A DNA stretch of 64,000 nucleotides from F-183 sp964627455 (GTDB lineage: Bacteria; Acidobacteriota; Terriglobia; Bryobacterales; Bryobacteraceae), in contig CAZVKC010000038.1 in assembly GCA_964627455.1 (NCBI GenBank), positions 1 to 64,000 of the forward strand, given 5' to 3'. A model generated the notes under the pieces. It searched no databases and had not been told where the DNA came from. It was given only the letters and a program-made list of their open reading frames with translations. Within the stretch, counting starts at the first letter, position 1. Every line of letters begins with the position of its first letter. Below, piece by piece: positions 24,244-32,035 of this stretch. Both the position numbers and the translations under genes were made by a program.

Positions 24244-26813
24244 TACGCCGCCACCTCGCTCGTACGGTAATCTCTCTGGGAAGAAATGGCGGGCCGGTTG
24301 CCTCTGCGGCTGCCGACCGCCGCGGCCAATGCCTCCATCGAACGGATCATCGCCTCCCGGTCGCCAACTTCGAAGAGTTCGATGTCCGGCATTCTGCCGC
24401 GAATGGCGGGCAGAATCGACTCTGCGGCAATGACCGCGTCCATTCGCTCTCGAGCCGCCCGCTCTACCACCTCCTCGGCTGTCGTGGCCTCGATCACCCG
24501 GCAGTTCGCCATCTCGATGTAGCTGCGCACCAGCCCTCGCTCGAGCGCCGAAGGTCCCGCCACCAGCACGATGGGCCGTGCGGTGAGATGACCGCCGTCT
24601 CCGAGGATCCGTTCGCCGCTCGATTCGAGCACCGCTCTCAGATCCACGAAGTCGGTCACCTTCTCGCCGACCACAGCCGAGCCCACCAGGCCATGCTGGC
24701 TGGACGGCTTTCGAACCGAGACCTGGTCTTCGACGATGTCCACAATCTGATCGACCACCAGCCCGACGCAGCGCTCGCCTTCGCTGAAGACAACGACCTG
24801 TACTTTTTCAGCGGAGGCCCAGTCGGGACAGGATCCTCCCAAATGCTCGCCGAGCGGAATGAGGGGCAGAATCTGGCTGCGGTATTGGACCACACGCCTT
24901 CCTGCGGCTTGTTCCACCCGCTCGCGATTGAACTCCTCGAGCCGGGCAACAAGAGACAACGGAACGGCCAGCCGGTCATAGGATCCGGCGCGGAACAGAA
25001 GGAGCGTCTGTCGCTCGGACACGTTCGCGTCGTCGTCGTCCGCCTTCTGAGCGGTCACCGTGTCGCGGGCCGCAAGTCCGGCGCGCTGAGCGAGCCCCAT
25101 GACATCCAGGATGAGCGCCACCTTACCGTCCCCCATAATGGTCGAACCGGCATAAACGCTCAGCCCCTTCAACTGCTTCGAGAGCGGCTTCACGACGATT
25201 TCCTGGGTGTCGTTGATGCTGTCGACGACCAGGCCGAACTGCCGGTCCTCGGCTTGCAGAACGACAATATTGACGCTCTCGGAGTCAGCGCTTTCAGGCA
25301 GTCGCAGGATACGGTTCAAATAGGCGATCGGAAGCAGGGAGCCGCGGCGGCGGTAAACCGGCGTGCCGTGGATTTTTTCGATGAGCTTGCCGGCCTCTTC
25401 GCCCTCGAGCCGGACGAGTTCGAGCAGGCTCACCTGCGGGATGACGAATCGCTCGGCGCCGCTGGCGACCACCAGGCCCGGGATGATCGCAAGCGTGAGC
25501 GGGATCTTGATCTTGACCGTGGTGCCGGATTGGGGGCGGCTCACCAGATCCACCACGCCGCCGATTTTTTCGATGTTGGTCTTGACCACGTCCATGCCGA
25601 CGCCGCGCCCGGAAATGTTCGAGACCTTGGCCGCCGTGGAGAAGCCGGGCAGGAAGACGAGATTGACCGCTTCCCGGTCGCTCAGCCGTTCCGCGTGTTC
25701 GGGACGCAACAGGCCCTTTTCGACCGCTTTGGCCTTGACCCGTGCCGGATCGATGCCGCCACCGTCGTCGATGATCTCGATGTTGACGTGGCCGCCTTCG
25801 TGATAGGCGCGCAACGAAAGCACGCCTTGCGCCGGCTTGCCGGCAGCGGTGCGGACCTCCGGCGTCTCGATGCCATGATCACAGCAGTTGCGAACGATGT
25901 GCGTGAGAGGATCCTTGATCGCCTCGATGATCGTCTTGTCCAACTCGGTTTCGGCGCCGTCCATCTCGAGCCGGATCTGCTTGCCGCAGGCGGCTGCGAG
26001 GTCTCGCACAACGCGTGGCAGCTTGCTCCAGACGACCCCGATCGGCTGCATGCGCGTCTTCATGACGCTTTCCTGCAACTCGGTGGTGATCAGATTGAGC
26101 CGCTGGGTGGTCGCGGCGAAGTTCGTATCCTCCTGCGTTGCGTTGTGCTGCAGAATCTGGTTGCGCGCGAGCACGAGTTCGCCGACGAGGTTCATCAGTT
26201 TGTCGAGGAGCCCGACATCGACGCGAATGGTGGAGTCCGATACCGAGGAGCCCGATTTGGCGCTGGCGGCGGCCGGTTCGACGGCGGGAACCTCGACTCT
26301 GCCAACCGGGGCCGCGATGGCTCGGGGCGCAACTGCAGGCTGCTCCTTCGGAGTTTCGACCGGAACCGGAGCCGCAGCAGGCGCGGACGTTACGGCAACC
26401 GTTTGCGCCTTGTCGCTGCCAGTGTTTTGCTCCTCCCGTAGAAGGCGGGTGCGCAGGTCTCCCCAGCGGTCTTCTCCCTCGTTGCTGGTGGCCTCGATGT
26501 TGGCGACGATCGTCTTGGTGGCGTCCACGGCCTCGAGCAGCAATGACACCAGCGTCGGGGTGAGTTCCCGCTCGCCGTTGCGAAGCTGGCTGAGCAGATT
26601 CTCGGCGACATGTGTGACCCCCTCGAGGATCCCAAAGCCGAGAAACCCGCATGTGCCCTTGATGGTATGAATCGTGCGGAAAATGCTGGCGAGGAGTTCG
26701 GCGTCCTTGGGACGCTTCTCGAGTTCGACCATCTGCTGGTCGATCCTGGCCAGATTCTCGTTGCTTTCGATGAGGAATTCTTTGATGAGTTCGAGGTCTT
26801 CGCTAAGAGCCAT
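24243..26813 (-). CDS. cheA: Chemotaxis histidine kinase CheA with an extra CheW domain and a degenerate receiver
   Basis: An 856-residue hybrid CheA. Domains: HPt (1-105) with phosphorylatable His49 in FRTIHTIKGTCGFLG; a Pro/Ala-rich linker (140-190) with no visible P2 domain; dimerisation helices (195-260, VDVGLLDKLMNLVGELVLAR); ATPase with N box LTHIVRNCCDHGIE (303-316), G1 DDGGGID (349-355) and G2 GRGVGMDVV (402-410); first CheW domain (about 445-585); second CheW-like domain (about 605-750); and a C-terminal receiver-like domain (about 755-835). The receiver starts IVLVAGPS, where active receivers have the acidic pair, and has AVIAAESILP where the phospho-Asp is expected, so it is probably inactive. 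First gene of the che operon; no receptor gene is adjacent. Confidence 0.93.
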   Translation of the reverse strand: MALSEDLELIKEFLIESNENLARIDQQMVELEKRPKDAELLASIFRTIHTIKGTCGFLGFGILEGVTHVAENLLSQLRNGERELTPTLVSLLLEAVDATKTIVANIEATSNEGEDRWGDLRTRLLREEQNTGSDKAQTVAVTSAPAAAPVPVETPKEQPAVAPRAIAAPVGRVEVPAVEPAAASAKSGSSVSDSTIRVDVGLLDKLMNLVGELVLARNQILQHNATQEDTNFAATTQRLNLITTELQESVMKTRMQPIGVVWSKLPRVVRDLAAACGKQIRLEMDGAETELDKTIIEAIKDPLTHIVRNCCDHGIETPEVRTAAGKPAQGVLSLRAYHEGGHVNIEIIDDGGGIDPARVKAKAVEKGLLRPEHAERLSDREAVNLVFLPGFSTAAKVSNISGRGVGMDVVKTNIEKIGGVVDLVSRPQSGTTVKIKIPLTLAIIPGLVVASGAERFVIPQVSLLELVRLEGEEAGKLIEKIHGTPVYRRRGSLLPIAYLNRILRLPESADSESVNIVVLQAEDRQFGLVVDSINDTQEIVVKPLSKQLKGLSVYAGSTIMGDGKVALILDVMGLAQRAGLAARDTVTAQKADDDDANVSERQTLLLFRAGSYDRLAVPLSLVARLEEFNRERVEQAAGRRVVQYRSQILPLIPLGEHLGGSCPDWASAEKVQVVVFSEGERCVGLVVDQIVDIVEDQVSVRKPSSQHGLVGSAVVGEKVTDFVDLRAVLESSGERILGDGGHLTARPIVLVAGPSALERGLVRSYIEMANCRVIEATTAEEVVERAARERMDAVIAAESILPAIRGRMPDIELFEVGDREAMIRSMEALAAAVGSRRGNRPAISSQRDYRTSEVAA

Positions 26814-26931
26814 GTGGCAGTGTGCGCCTTCCTTTGATCCTTATCGGGGTAAGAGAGCGGGACTTGAAACAAAAGGTGCGGCGAATCACTTCTCGAGGCT
26901 TACCTTCCTCATGCGGTATAACTGATTAGAA

Positions 26932-28341
26932 GTGCAACAGATCGGTCCTTACGAAATCCTCAAGGAACTCGGCCGCGGCGGCATGGGCGTCGTCTACCGC
27001 GGCGTCGATAAGGTGATCGGGCGGCATGTGGCGATCAAAACGCTGCGGCCCGAGGACATGGGCGACGGCGGCGACAAGGCGACCATGGGCGACCGCCTGC
27101 TGCGCGAAGCCCGTTCGGCCGGGATTCTATCCCACCCGAACATCGTGACGATTTACCAGGCCGGACAGGATGGGGACATCCTGTACATCGCCATGGAGTT
27201 CATCGACGGGGCCAATCTCGCCGACATTCTGGCGCAAGGCAAGCTGAACACCGAAACGGTGTTGAAGATCCTGAAGCAGTCGGCCGAAGCGCTCGATTAC
27301 GCTCATTCGAAAGGCGTCGTCCACCGCGATATCAAGCCGGGCAACATCATGATCGAGCCGTCAGGCAAGATCAAGATCGCGGACTTCGGCATTGCCAAAC
27401 TGAATCAGGCGGGTGTCACGAAAACGACCTCGTCGGTGGGTTCGCCGGCCTACATGTCGCCGGAACACGTTCGCGCGCAGACGATCGACGGCCGTGCGGA
27501 TCAGTACTCGCTCGGGGTGGTCGCTTACGAAATGCTGACGGGCAGGCGGCCGCACGACAGCGAGGAATTGACTTCGCTGGTGTTCAAAGTCGTCTTCGAA
27601 CCGCCGGATCTCTCGATCCTGCGGTCGCAGCCCAAAGGGGAATCCCTCGAGCCGATTTTCAGCAAGGTTTTGGCGAAGGCGGCCGACGACCGGTATCCCA
27701 ACTGCACGGAGTTCTACGAAGCGCTGGCGTCGGTGCTCGAAGACCGTCCGGCCGGACTGATTGCATCCTCCGCGACCGCCGTTGTCCCGTCCGCGACTTC
27801 GGCGCTGCAGCAGGGTCCGGTTTCGCATATGGCGACGGTCGCAGTCGGGTCCGGATCGATGCCGGGCGCGGGCACGCAGAGGCCGGCGGCAACGAACCCG
27901 GACCTGCCGCCGCCGCCGTCTCCGCCTTCCAGTAACAAGGGACTTCTATTCGGCGGCATTGGCGTTCTGGTGATAGCCCTGGCAGCGGGCGGGTACTTCA
28001 TGACGAAGTCTCCGTCCGGCGGCGGTGGTGGCGGAACCACGGCGGGCAATACGGGCGGCACGGAAGTCAAGCAGGAAAAGGCGAGTCCGCCGGTGCTCAT
28101 CCAACAGCCCGAGTGCTCGCATACGCCGGAAACTCAGGCGCTCAACAAGAGCGGCGCGGTGGGGCTCGTGTTCGAGGTGACCGAGAACGGCGACGTCGAT
28201 AACGTGAGGGTGTCGAAGTCCCTGCATCCGCTGATCGACGCACGCGCTGCGGAATGCATCAAATCGTGGCGGTTCCAGCCGTCGCGCCTGCATGGCAAGG
28301 CCGTGCGCTCGGCTCCGATGGGCGCCGAGATCGCGTTCTGA
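26932..28341 (+). CDS. Membrane serine/threonine kinase with a TonB-like C-terminal domain
   Basis: A 469-residue Hanks-type kinase. The kinase domain (5-275) has GRGGMGVVYRG, VAIKTL, the catalytic VVHRDIKPGNIMI, ADFGIAKL and GSPAYMSPEHV, so it should be active. A Ser/Pro-rich stretch leads to one membrane helix (about 340-360, GLLFGGIGVLVIALAAGGYF) and a Gly-rich linker. The outer part (about 385-469) matches a TonB C-terminal fold: GAVGLVFEVTENGDVDNVRV, then AAECIKSWRFQPSRLHGKAV. Most bacterial kinases of this plan carry PASTA or other sensor domains instead. GTG start at 26932; no clear ribosome site. It is divergent from cheA across 118 bp. Substrates are unknown. Confidence 0.85.
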   Translation: MQQIGPYEILKELGRGGMGVVYRGVDKVIGRHVAIKTLRPEDMGDGGDKATMGDRLLREARSAGILSHPNIVTIYQAGQDGDILYIAMEFIDGANLADILAQGKLNTETVLKILKQSAEALDYAHSKGVVHRDIKPGNIMIEPSGKIKIADFGIAKLNQAGVTKTTSSVGSPAYMSPEHVRAQTIDGRADQYSLGVVAYEMLTGRRPHDSEELTSLVFKVVFEPPDLSILRSQPKGESLEPIFSKVLAKAADDRYPNCTEFYEALASVLEDRPAGLIASSATAVVPSATSALQQGPVSHMATVAVGSGSMPGAGTQRPAATNPDLPPPPSPPSSNKGLLFGGIGVLVIALAAGGYFMTKSPSGGGGGGTTAGNTGGTEVKQEKASPPVLIQQPECSHTPETQALNKSGAVGLVFEVTENGDVDNVRVSKSLHPLIDARAAECIKSWRFQPSRLHGKAVRSAPMGAEIAF

Positions 28342-28433
28342 ACCCGCAGTTTTGATTGCAGCCCAGCGGATCCGGCGTAGAGATGATCTATACTGGCGTC
28401 TGATTCCTTTCGGTCCGGTTGGAGAATAACCTC

Positions 28434-29906
28434 GTGTCGATGAAGATCGCGGCGGCGCTATGCCTGGGCGCTGCATATTTCCTGCAGGCGCAGCAAAGTT
28501 ACGATACCGTCATTGCGGGGGGCCGCGTGATGGATCCCGAGAGCGGTTTGAATGCCGTTCGCCACATCGGGATTCGCGACGGGAAAATCGCCGCAGTTTC
28601 TGAAAAGCCCCTCAACGGAAAGACGGTTTTGCAGGCGGCTGGCCGAGTCGTCGCGCCGGGCTTCATCGATCTGCACGCGCACGGGCAGACGAATCAGGCG
28701 AATGAGTATCAGGCGCACGACGGCGTGACGACGGCGCTTGAACTCGAAGTCGGCGTTCCGGCGGTCGGCGAATACCTGAAGGCTCGCGAGAAGAACGCGC
28801 TTCTCAACTTCGGCGCGACCTCGTCGCACGGCGCGATGCGGACGATGGCGATGAAGGAGTTTGCCGGCGAGACTGCGGAGTGGCGCAAGAGTACGGATCG
28901 CGGTGTGGAACGGTGGTCCACGATTTCGATGAAGGGCCGCTATAAGTCCATCACGGATCCTGAAGAGTACACGACCCTCGCCGCCGAGATGGAGCGCGGG
29001 TTGCGCGAAGGCGGGCTGGGACTCGGCGTTGCGCATCAGTATTACCCGGGCGCCACGCGCGAAGAGATTTTCCGCGTGTTTCAGATGGCGCAACGCTGGA
29101 AAGTCCCGATCTTCACGCATGTGCGCTCGATGACTCCCGACGCGATGCAGGAAGTGATCGCCGACGCGGCCGTGACTGGCGTCGCGCTGCACATCGTGCA
29201 CGTCAACAGCATGAGCCTGGGTTCGCTGCCGCTGGTGCTCGACATTATCGAGTCGGCGCGCAAGCAGGGGATCGACATCACCACGGAAGCGTATCCGTAC
29301 ACGGCGGCCTCGACGTTCCTCGAGTCGACGATGTTCGACGACGGCTGGCAGGAGCGGCTCGGCATCTCGTACGGCGACCTGCAGTGGGTGAAGACGGGCG
29401 AGCGCCTGACGGAGGCAACCTTCAACCGTTATCGCAAGGAAGGCGGCTTTGTGATCATGCACCTGATGCGCCCCGAGTGGATTCGCAGGGCCATGGCGTC
29501 GCCGTTCGTGATCATCGGATCCGATGGCATGCCGTATGCGCCGGGCGCGCATCCGCGCAGCGCCGGCACGTTCTCGCGCGTGCTGGGACGATACGTTCGG
29601 GAAGAGAAGGTCCTGCCGCTGATGGACGCGCTGGCAAAGATGACGATCATGCCGGCCAAGCGCATGGAGCCGATTGCGCCGGCGATGAAGAACAAAGGGC
29701 GGATCCGCGTGGGCGCTGACGCGGACATCACGGTGTTCGATCCCGACCGCATTCTCGATACCGCGACGTTCGAGAAGGGCCTCAGTTTCTCGGAAGGCAT
29801 CGACCATGTTCTCGTCAACGGCGTGGCTGTGGTGCGGGAAGGGAAGTCGGTTCCGAACGTGTTTCCGGGGAAGGCCGTCACGGGAAACTACGCCGGCCGT
29901 CGCTGA
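28434..29906 (+). CDS. Exported amidohydrolase (D-aminoacylase / dihydroorotase-like)
   Basis: A 490-residue metal-dependent hydrolase of the amidohydrolase superfamily with signal peptide (MKIAAALCLGAAYFLQAQ). N-terminal beta domain: YDTVIAGGRVMDPESG; metal motif VVAPGFIDLHAHGQT; likely metal ligands in VPIFTHVRS and IVHVNSMS; late Asp in VIIGSDGMPYAPGAH; C-terminal strand DADITVFDPDRI. Family members hydrolyse N-acyl-D-amino acids, cyclic amides or similar; the substrate here is not evident. GTG at 28434 is preferred because GGAG lies 10 bases upstream; an ATG at 28440 is also possible. It follows the kinase by 92 bp and may be a separate unit. Confidence 0.8.
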   Translation: MSMKIAAALCLGAAYFLQAQQSYDTVIAGGRVMDPESGLNAVRHIGIRDGKIAAVSEKPLNGKTVLQAAGRVVAPGFIDLHAHGQTNQANEYQAHDGVTTALELEVGVPAVGEYLKAREKNALLNFGATSSHGAMRTMAMKEFAGETAEWRKSTDRGVERWSTISMKGRYKSITDPEEYTTLAAEMERGLREGGLGLGVAHQYYPGATREEIFRVFQMAQRWKVPIFTHVRSMTPDAMQEVIADAAVTGVALHIVHVNSMSLGSLPLVLDIIESARKQGIDITTEAYPYTAASTFLESTMFDDGWQERLGISYGDLQWVKTGERLTEATFNRYRKEGGFVIMHLMRPEWIRRAMASPFVIIGSDGMPYAPGAHPRSAGTFSRVLGRYVREEKVLPLMDALAKMTIMPAKRMEPIAPAMKNKGRIRVGADADITVFDPDRILDTATFEKGLSFSEGIDHVLVNGVAVVREGKSVPNVFPGKAVTGNYAGRR

Positions 29907-29920
29907 CACAACTGCCGTCA

Positions 29921-29968
29921 CCTGGCCTTTATTTTCCGCTCTTGCTGTTGTAGGTTGTGGCCAGGAGG
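29921..29968 (+). promoter_or_regulatory. Inverted repeat overlapping the ribosome binding site of the next gene
   Basis: CCTGGCC (29921-29927) can pair with GGCCAGG (29959-29965), and the second arm overlaps the AGGAGG ribosome binding site (29963-29968) of the gene starting at 29973. A hairpin here would partly hide the site. The loop is long (31 bases), so the structure is uncertain. Confidence 0.3.
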
Positions 29969-29972
29969 CGTT

Positions 29973-30536
29973 ATGCGACTCATCGATCGCCTGCTGCGGC
30001 CTCCCATCAGGAGAGCGCTCGCTTTGTCGTGCGCTCTGATGATGCTGAATGCCCAACTGTCGTTGGCATACGGACCGCAACAGGCACAGACCTCAAACCC
30101 TGAATTGGAAATCATCGTCATACAGGGCGATCAAGCCACACATCTAATCAACTATTCCCGGCAGGAAGCGCTCGTAGTCCAGGCTCGGGTCGGCGGGGTT
30201 CCTGCGAAGGGCGTCAACGTTACGTTTTCATTGCCCGACAAAGGTCCCGGCGGATATTTCGGGACATCGAGCGTCAAGACGTTGCGGGTCACGACCGATA
30301 AACGCGGCCGCGCGATGGCTCGCGGCTTCGTGCCAAACCGCGAAGCGGGAGACTATACCGTACGAATTACCGCCGAGCATGAAGGACGCCGGGTAGACGC
30401 TGAGACCCAGCAGCACAACGCAGTGTCTCCAACTGCGAAGCGTGAGAATCGAAAGCAACTGATCGCTGTTGTCGTTGCCGTGGGCGTTCTGCTCGGGCTT
30501 ATCATTCCGGTCGCCATTCTGAACAAAGGCTCTTAG
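29973..30536 (+). CDS. Membrane-anchored envelope protein with an Ig-like beta domain
   Basis: A 187-residue protein not assigned to a named family. It has a signal-like N-terminus (LIDRLLRPPIRRALALSCALMMLNAQLSLA), an extracytoplasmic beta-rich domain (about 40-145), and a C-terminal membrane helix (QLIAVVVAVGVLLGLIIPVAIL). The beta domain pattern (VVQARVGGVPAKGVNVTFSL, then VTTDKRGRAMARGFVPN and DYTVRITAEHEG) resembles bacterial Ig-like (Big-1) folds in adhesins and Acidobacteria surface proteins. ATG at 29973 follows a perfect AGGAGG. The next gene follows after 12 bp, so the two probably form a unit. Confidence 0.6.
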   Translation: MRLIDRLLRPPIRRALALSCALMMLNAQLSLAYGPQQAQTSNPELEIIVIQGDQATHLINYSRQEALVVQARVGGVPAKGVNVTFSLPDKGPGGYFGTSSVKTLRVTTDKRGRAMARGFVPNREAGDYTVRITAEHEGRRVDAETQQHNAVSPTAKRENRKQLIAVVVAVGVLLGLIIPVAILNKGS

Positions 30537-30548
30537 GGAGGCGATCGC

Positions 30549-31001
30549 ATGTGGATCTTGTCTGTGCTTCTCGCTTTGGTGGACCTGCCGGCAGGAGGCG
30601 CTGCCGTGCGCAGCATTGTGGTCGAGCGGTTCACAGCCGACGCGCGGGTCAACGTTGATCTGCTGGCTACTCTGGAATCGGAAGTTGTAATGGAACTGGG
30701 ACGAATCAAGGGATGCGAGTTGGCGATACGGGCCGCATCGCAGGCCCGTATCCAGGTTCCGAGACCTGCCCTATTGGTCTCAGGGGAGGTGCTCGAGATT
30801 CGGGATCCTAAGATCCTTATCAGGGACTCCCCGGCGATCACGGCTCGTGTCCGGTTCCGCGATTTGGACAGCGGCGCCCTTCTTCACGAGGAGGTGATCC
30901 GTGGCGGGCGATTCCTCCTCGGCAACGGCGGAATGGAGGTTGCGACTCGCGGTTTCGCGAGAAGCCTCGCTGCGGTGACCCGACGGCGTTTCTTTCCCTG
31001 A
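30549..31001 (+). CDS. Small exported protein of unknown function
   Basis: A 150-residue protein with a short signal-like N-terminus (MWILSVLLALVDLPAGGAA). The body alternates strands and helices: RSIVVERFTADARVNVDLLA, ALLVSGEVLEIRDPKILI, TARVRFRDLDSGALLHEEVI and GGMEVATRGFARSLAAV. The pattern of a strand followed by GEVxxI and xxxRFRDxxxG recalls DUF4410-type lipoproteins, which have a similar layout, but I cannot confirm it. It has a good GGGAGG site, lies 12 bp after the Ig-like gene, and probably shares its transcript. Confidence 0.6.
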   Translation: MWILSVLLALVDLPAGGAAVRSIVVERFTADARVNVDLLATLESEVVMELGRIKGCELAIRAASQARIQVPRPALLVSGEVLEIRDPKILIRDSPAITARVRFRDLDSGALLHEEVIRGGRFLLGNGGMEVATRGFARSLAAVTRRRFFP

Positions 31002-31019
31002 GGAGGTCCGGGGCTCCAT

Positions 31020-31850
31020 CTACTGCTGATTGAACTCGGTCGCGAAGCGGAAGGATTCGACGCGGTGGCCGTCCCTGCTCTTCGGGCGTGAGCGGAACTC
31101 CGCCTTCAGTTTCGCAAGATCGGCGGGATCCCACGTCGCGCGATATTTGTTCACGGACGGCTCCCACTGCGACACGTGTGCGGCTGACGCATCGAGCTTC
31201 TTTTCGTAGAATTCGTCGATGTTCACTTCGTAATCCGCGTCCTTGCCGGCGTAATAGAACAAGTACATCGGCACGCGCCACGGCTGCAGGCCGTCATGCA
31301 GTCGCTGGTTCGGAAAATACAAATGCCACTCGGCGGCGCGAACCGCGTCGATCGTGGCGTTGGCGGCCATGCGGTGATCCGTCTTATGCCAGCGGACATA
31401 CTCGCCTCCGGGATCCGGCGCGAGCACCAGCTCCGGCCGGTACTTGCGGATGATGCCGGTCACCTGTTCCACCAGATCCCTGGGACTCGCATATTCCAGC
31501 ATCCCGTCGTGGAACTGCAGCCAGGTGATGTTTTCTTTGGGGATCCCGAGGATGCGGCAGGCTTCCTCTTCTTCGGCCTTGCGGATCTTCGCCAGCCGCT
31601 CGCTGGTCATGTCGGGATCGTAGCTGCCCTTGTCGTCGTTCGTGTAGATGATGATCCGGACATTGTTGCCGTTCTTTGCGAGCATCGCCAGCGTGCCGGC
31701 GCAGCAGAACGTGTCGTCATCCGGATGCGGGGTGAACATCAGCACTGTTTTGCCCCGCAACTGCTCGATGCGCGCGGGCGTTTGGGCTACGAGGATCGGC
31801 ATGATGAACAGCGTCGCGGCATACACAAGAGCCGTTAGAGGAGATCGCAT
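31020..31850 (-). CDS. Exported PIG-L / LmbE-type N-deacetylase
   Basis: A protein of 276 residues with signal peptide (MRSPLTALVYAATLFIMPILVAQ). Zinc-binding motif MFTPHPDDDTFCCAGTL (PHPDD) and the downstream WHKTDHRMAANA segment are diagnostic of the PIG-L family, which removes acetyl groups from N-acetylglucosamine-containing substrates. The Met at 31850 is chosen because the signal peptide starts there; the open frame continues upstream to 31949 without sense. It is convergent with the small gene ending at 31001. The exact sugar conjugate is unknown; export points to cell-wall or external glycans. Confidence 0.82.
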   Translation of the reverse strand: MRSPLTALVYAATLFIMPILVAQTPARIEQLRGKTVLMFTPHPDDDTFCCAGTLAMLAKNGNNVRIIIYTNDDKGSYDPDMTSERLAKIRKAEEEEACRILGIPKENITWLQFHDGMLEYASPRDLVEQVTGIIRKYRPELVLAPDPGGEYVRWHKTDHRMAANATIDAVRAAEWHLYFPNQRLHDGLQPWRVPMYLFYYAGKDADYEVNIDEFYEKKLDASAAHVSQWEPSVNKYRATWDPADLAKLKAEFRSRPKSRDGHRVESFRFATEFNQQ

Positions 31851-32035
31851 GATGAAGATAGGTATCACTTCTCGTGGTGGCCGGCAACCGTCCGGAACCT
31901 GGCCGCGCATTAGAAAACCGTAACCTGGCGGCGCCGGGTTGCGTCCCACCGCCCAGGTATTTAGAATTGAGGTAGCTGCTCGTGGTGTGTCCGGCTACGG
32001 GTGTACCTTAGCGCAGCAAGGGAGTCGATTCGTTT

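Noticed and set aside
24588..26441. 617-residue open frame opposite cheA
   Set aside because: Antisense shadow of a clear CheA gene; no domain and biased composition.
28458..30080. 540-residue open frame opposite the amidohydrolase
   Set aside because: Arg/His-rich shadow that spans a gene end and an intergenic region; no motif.
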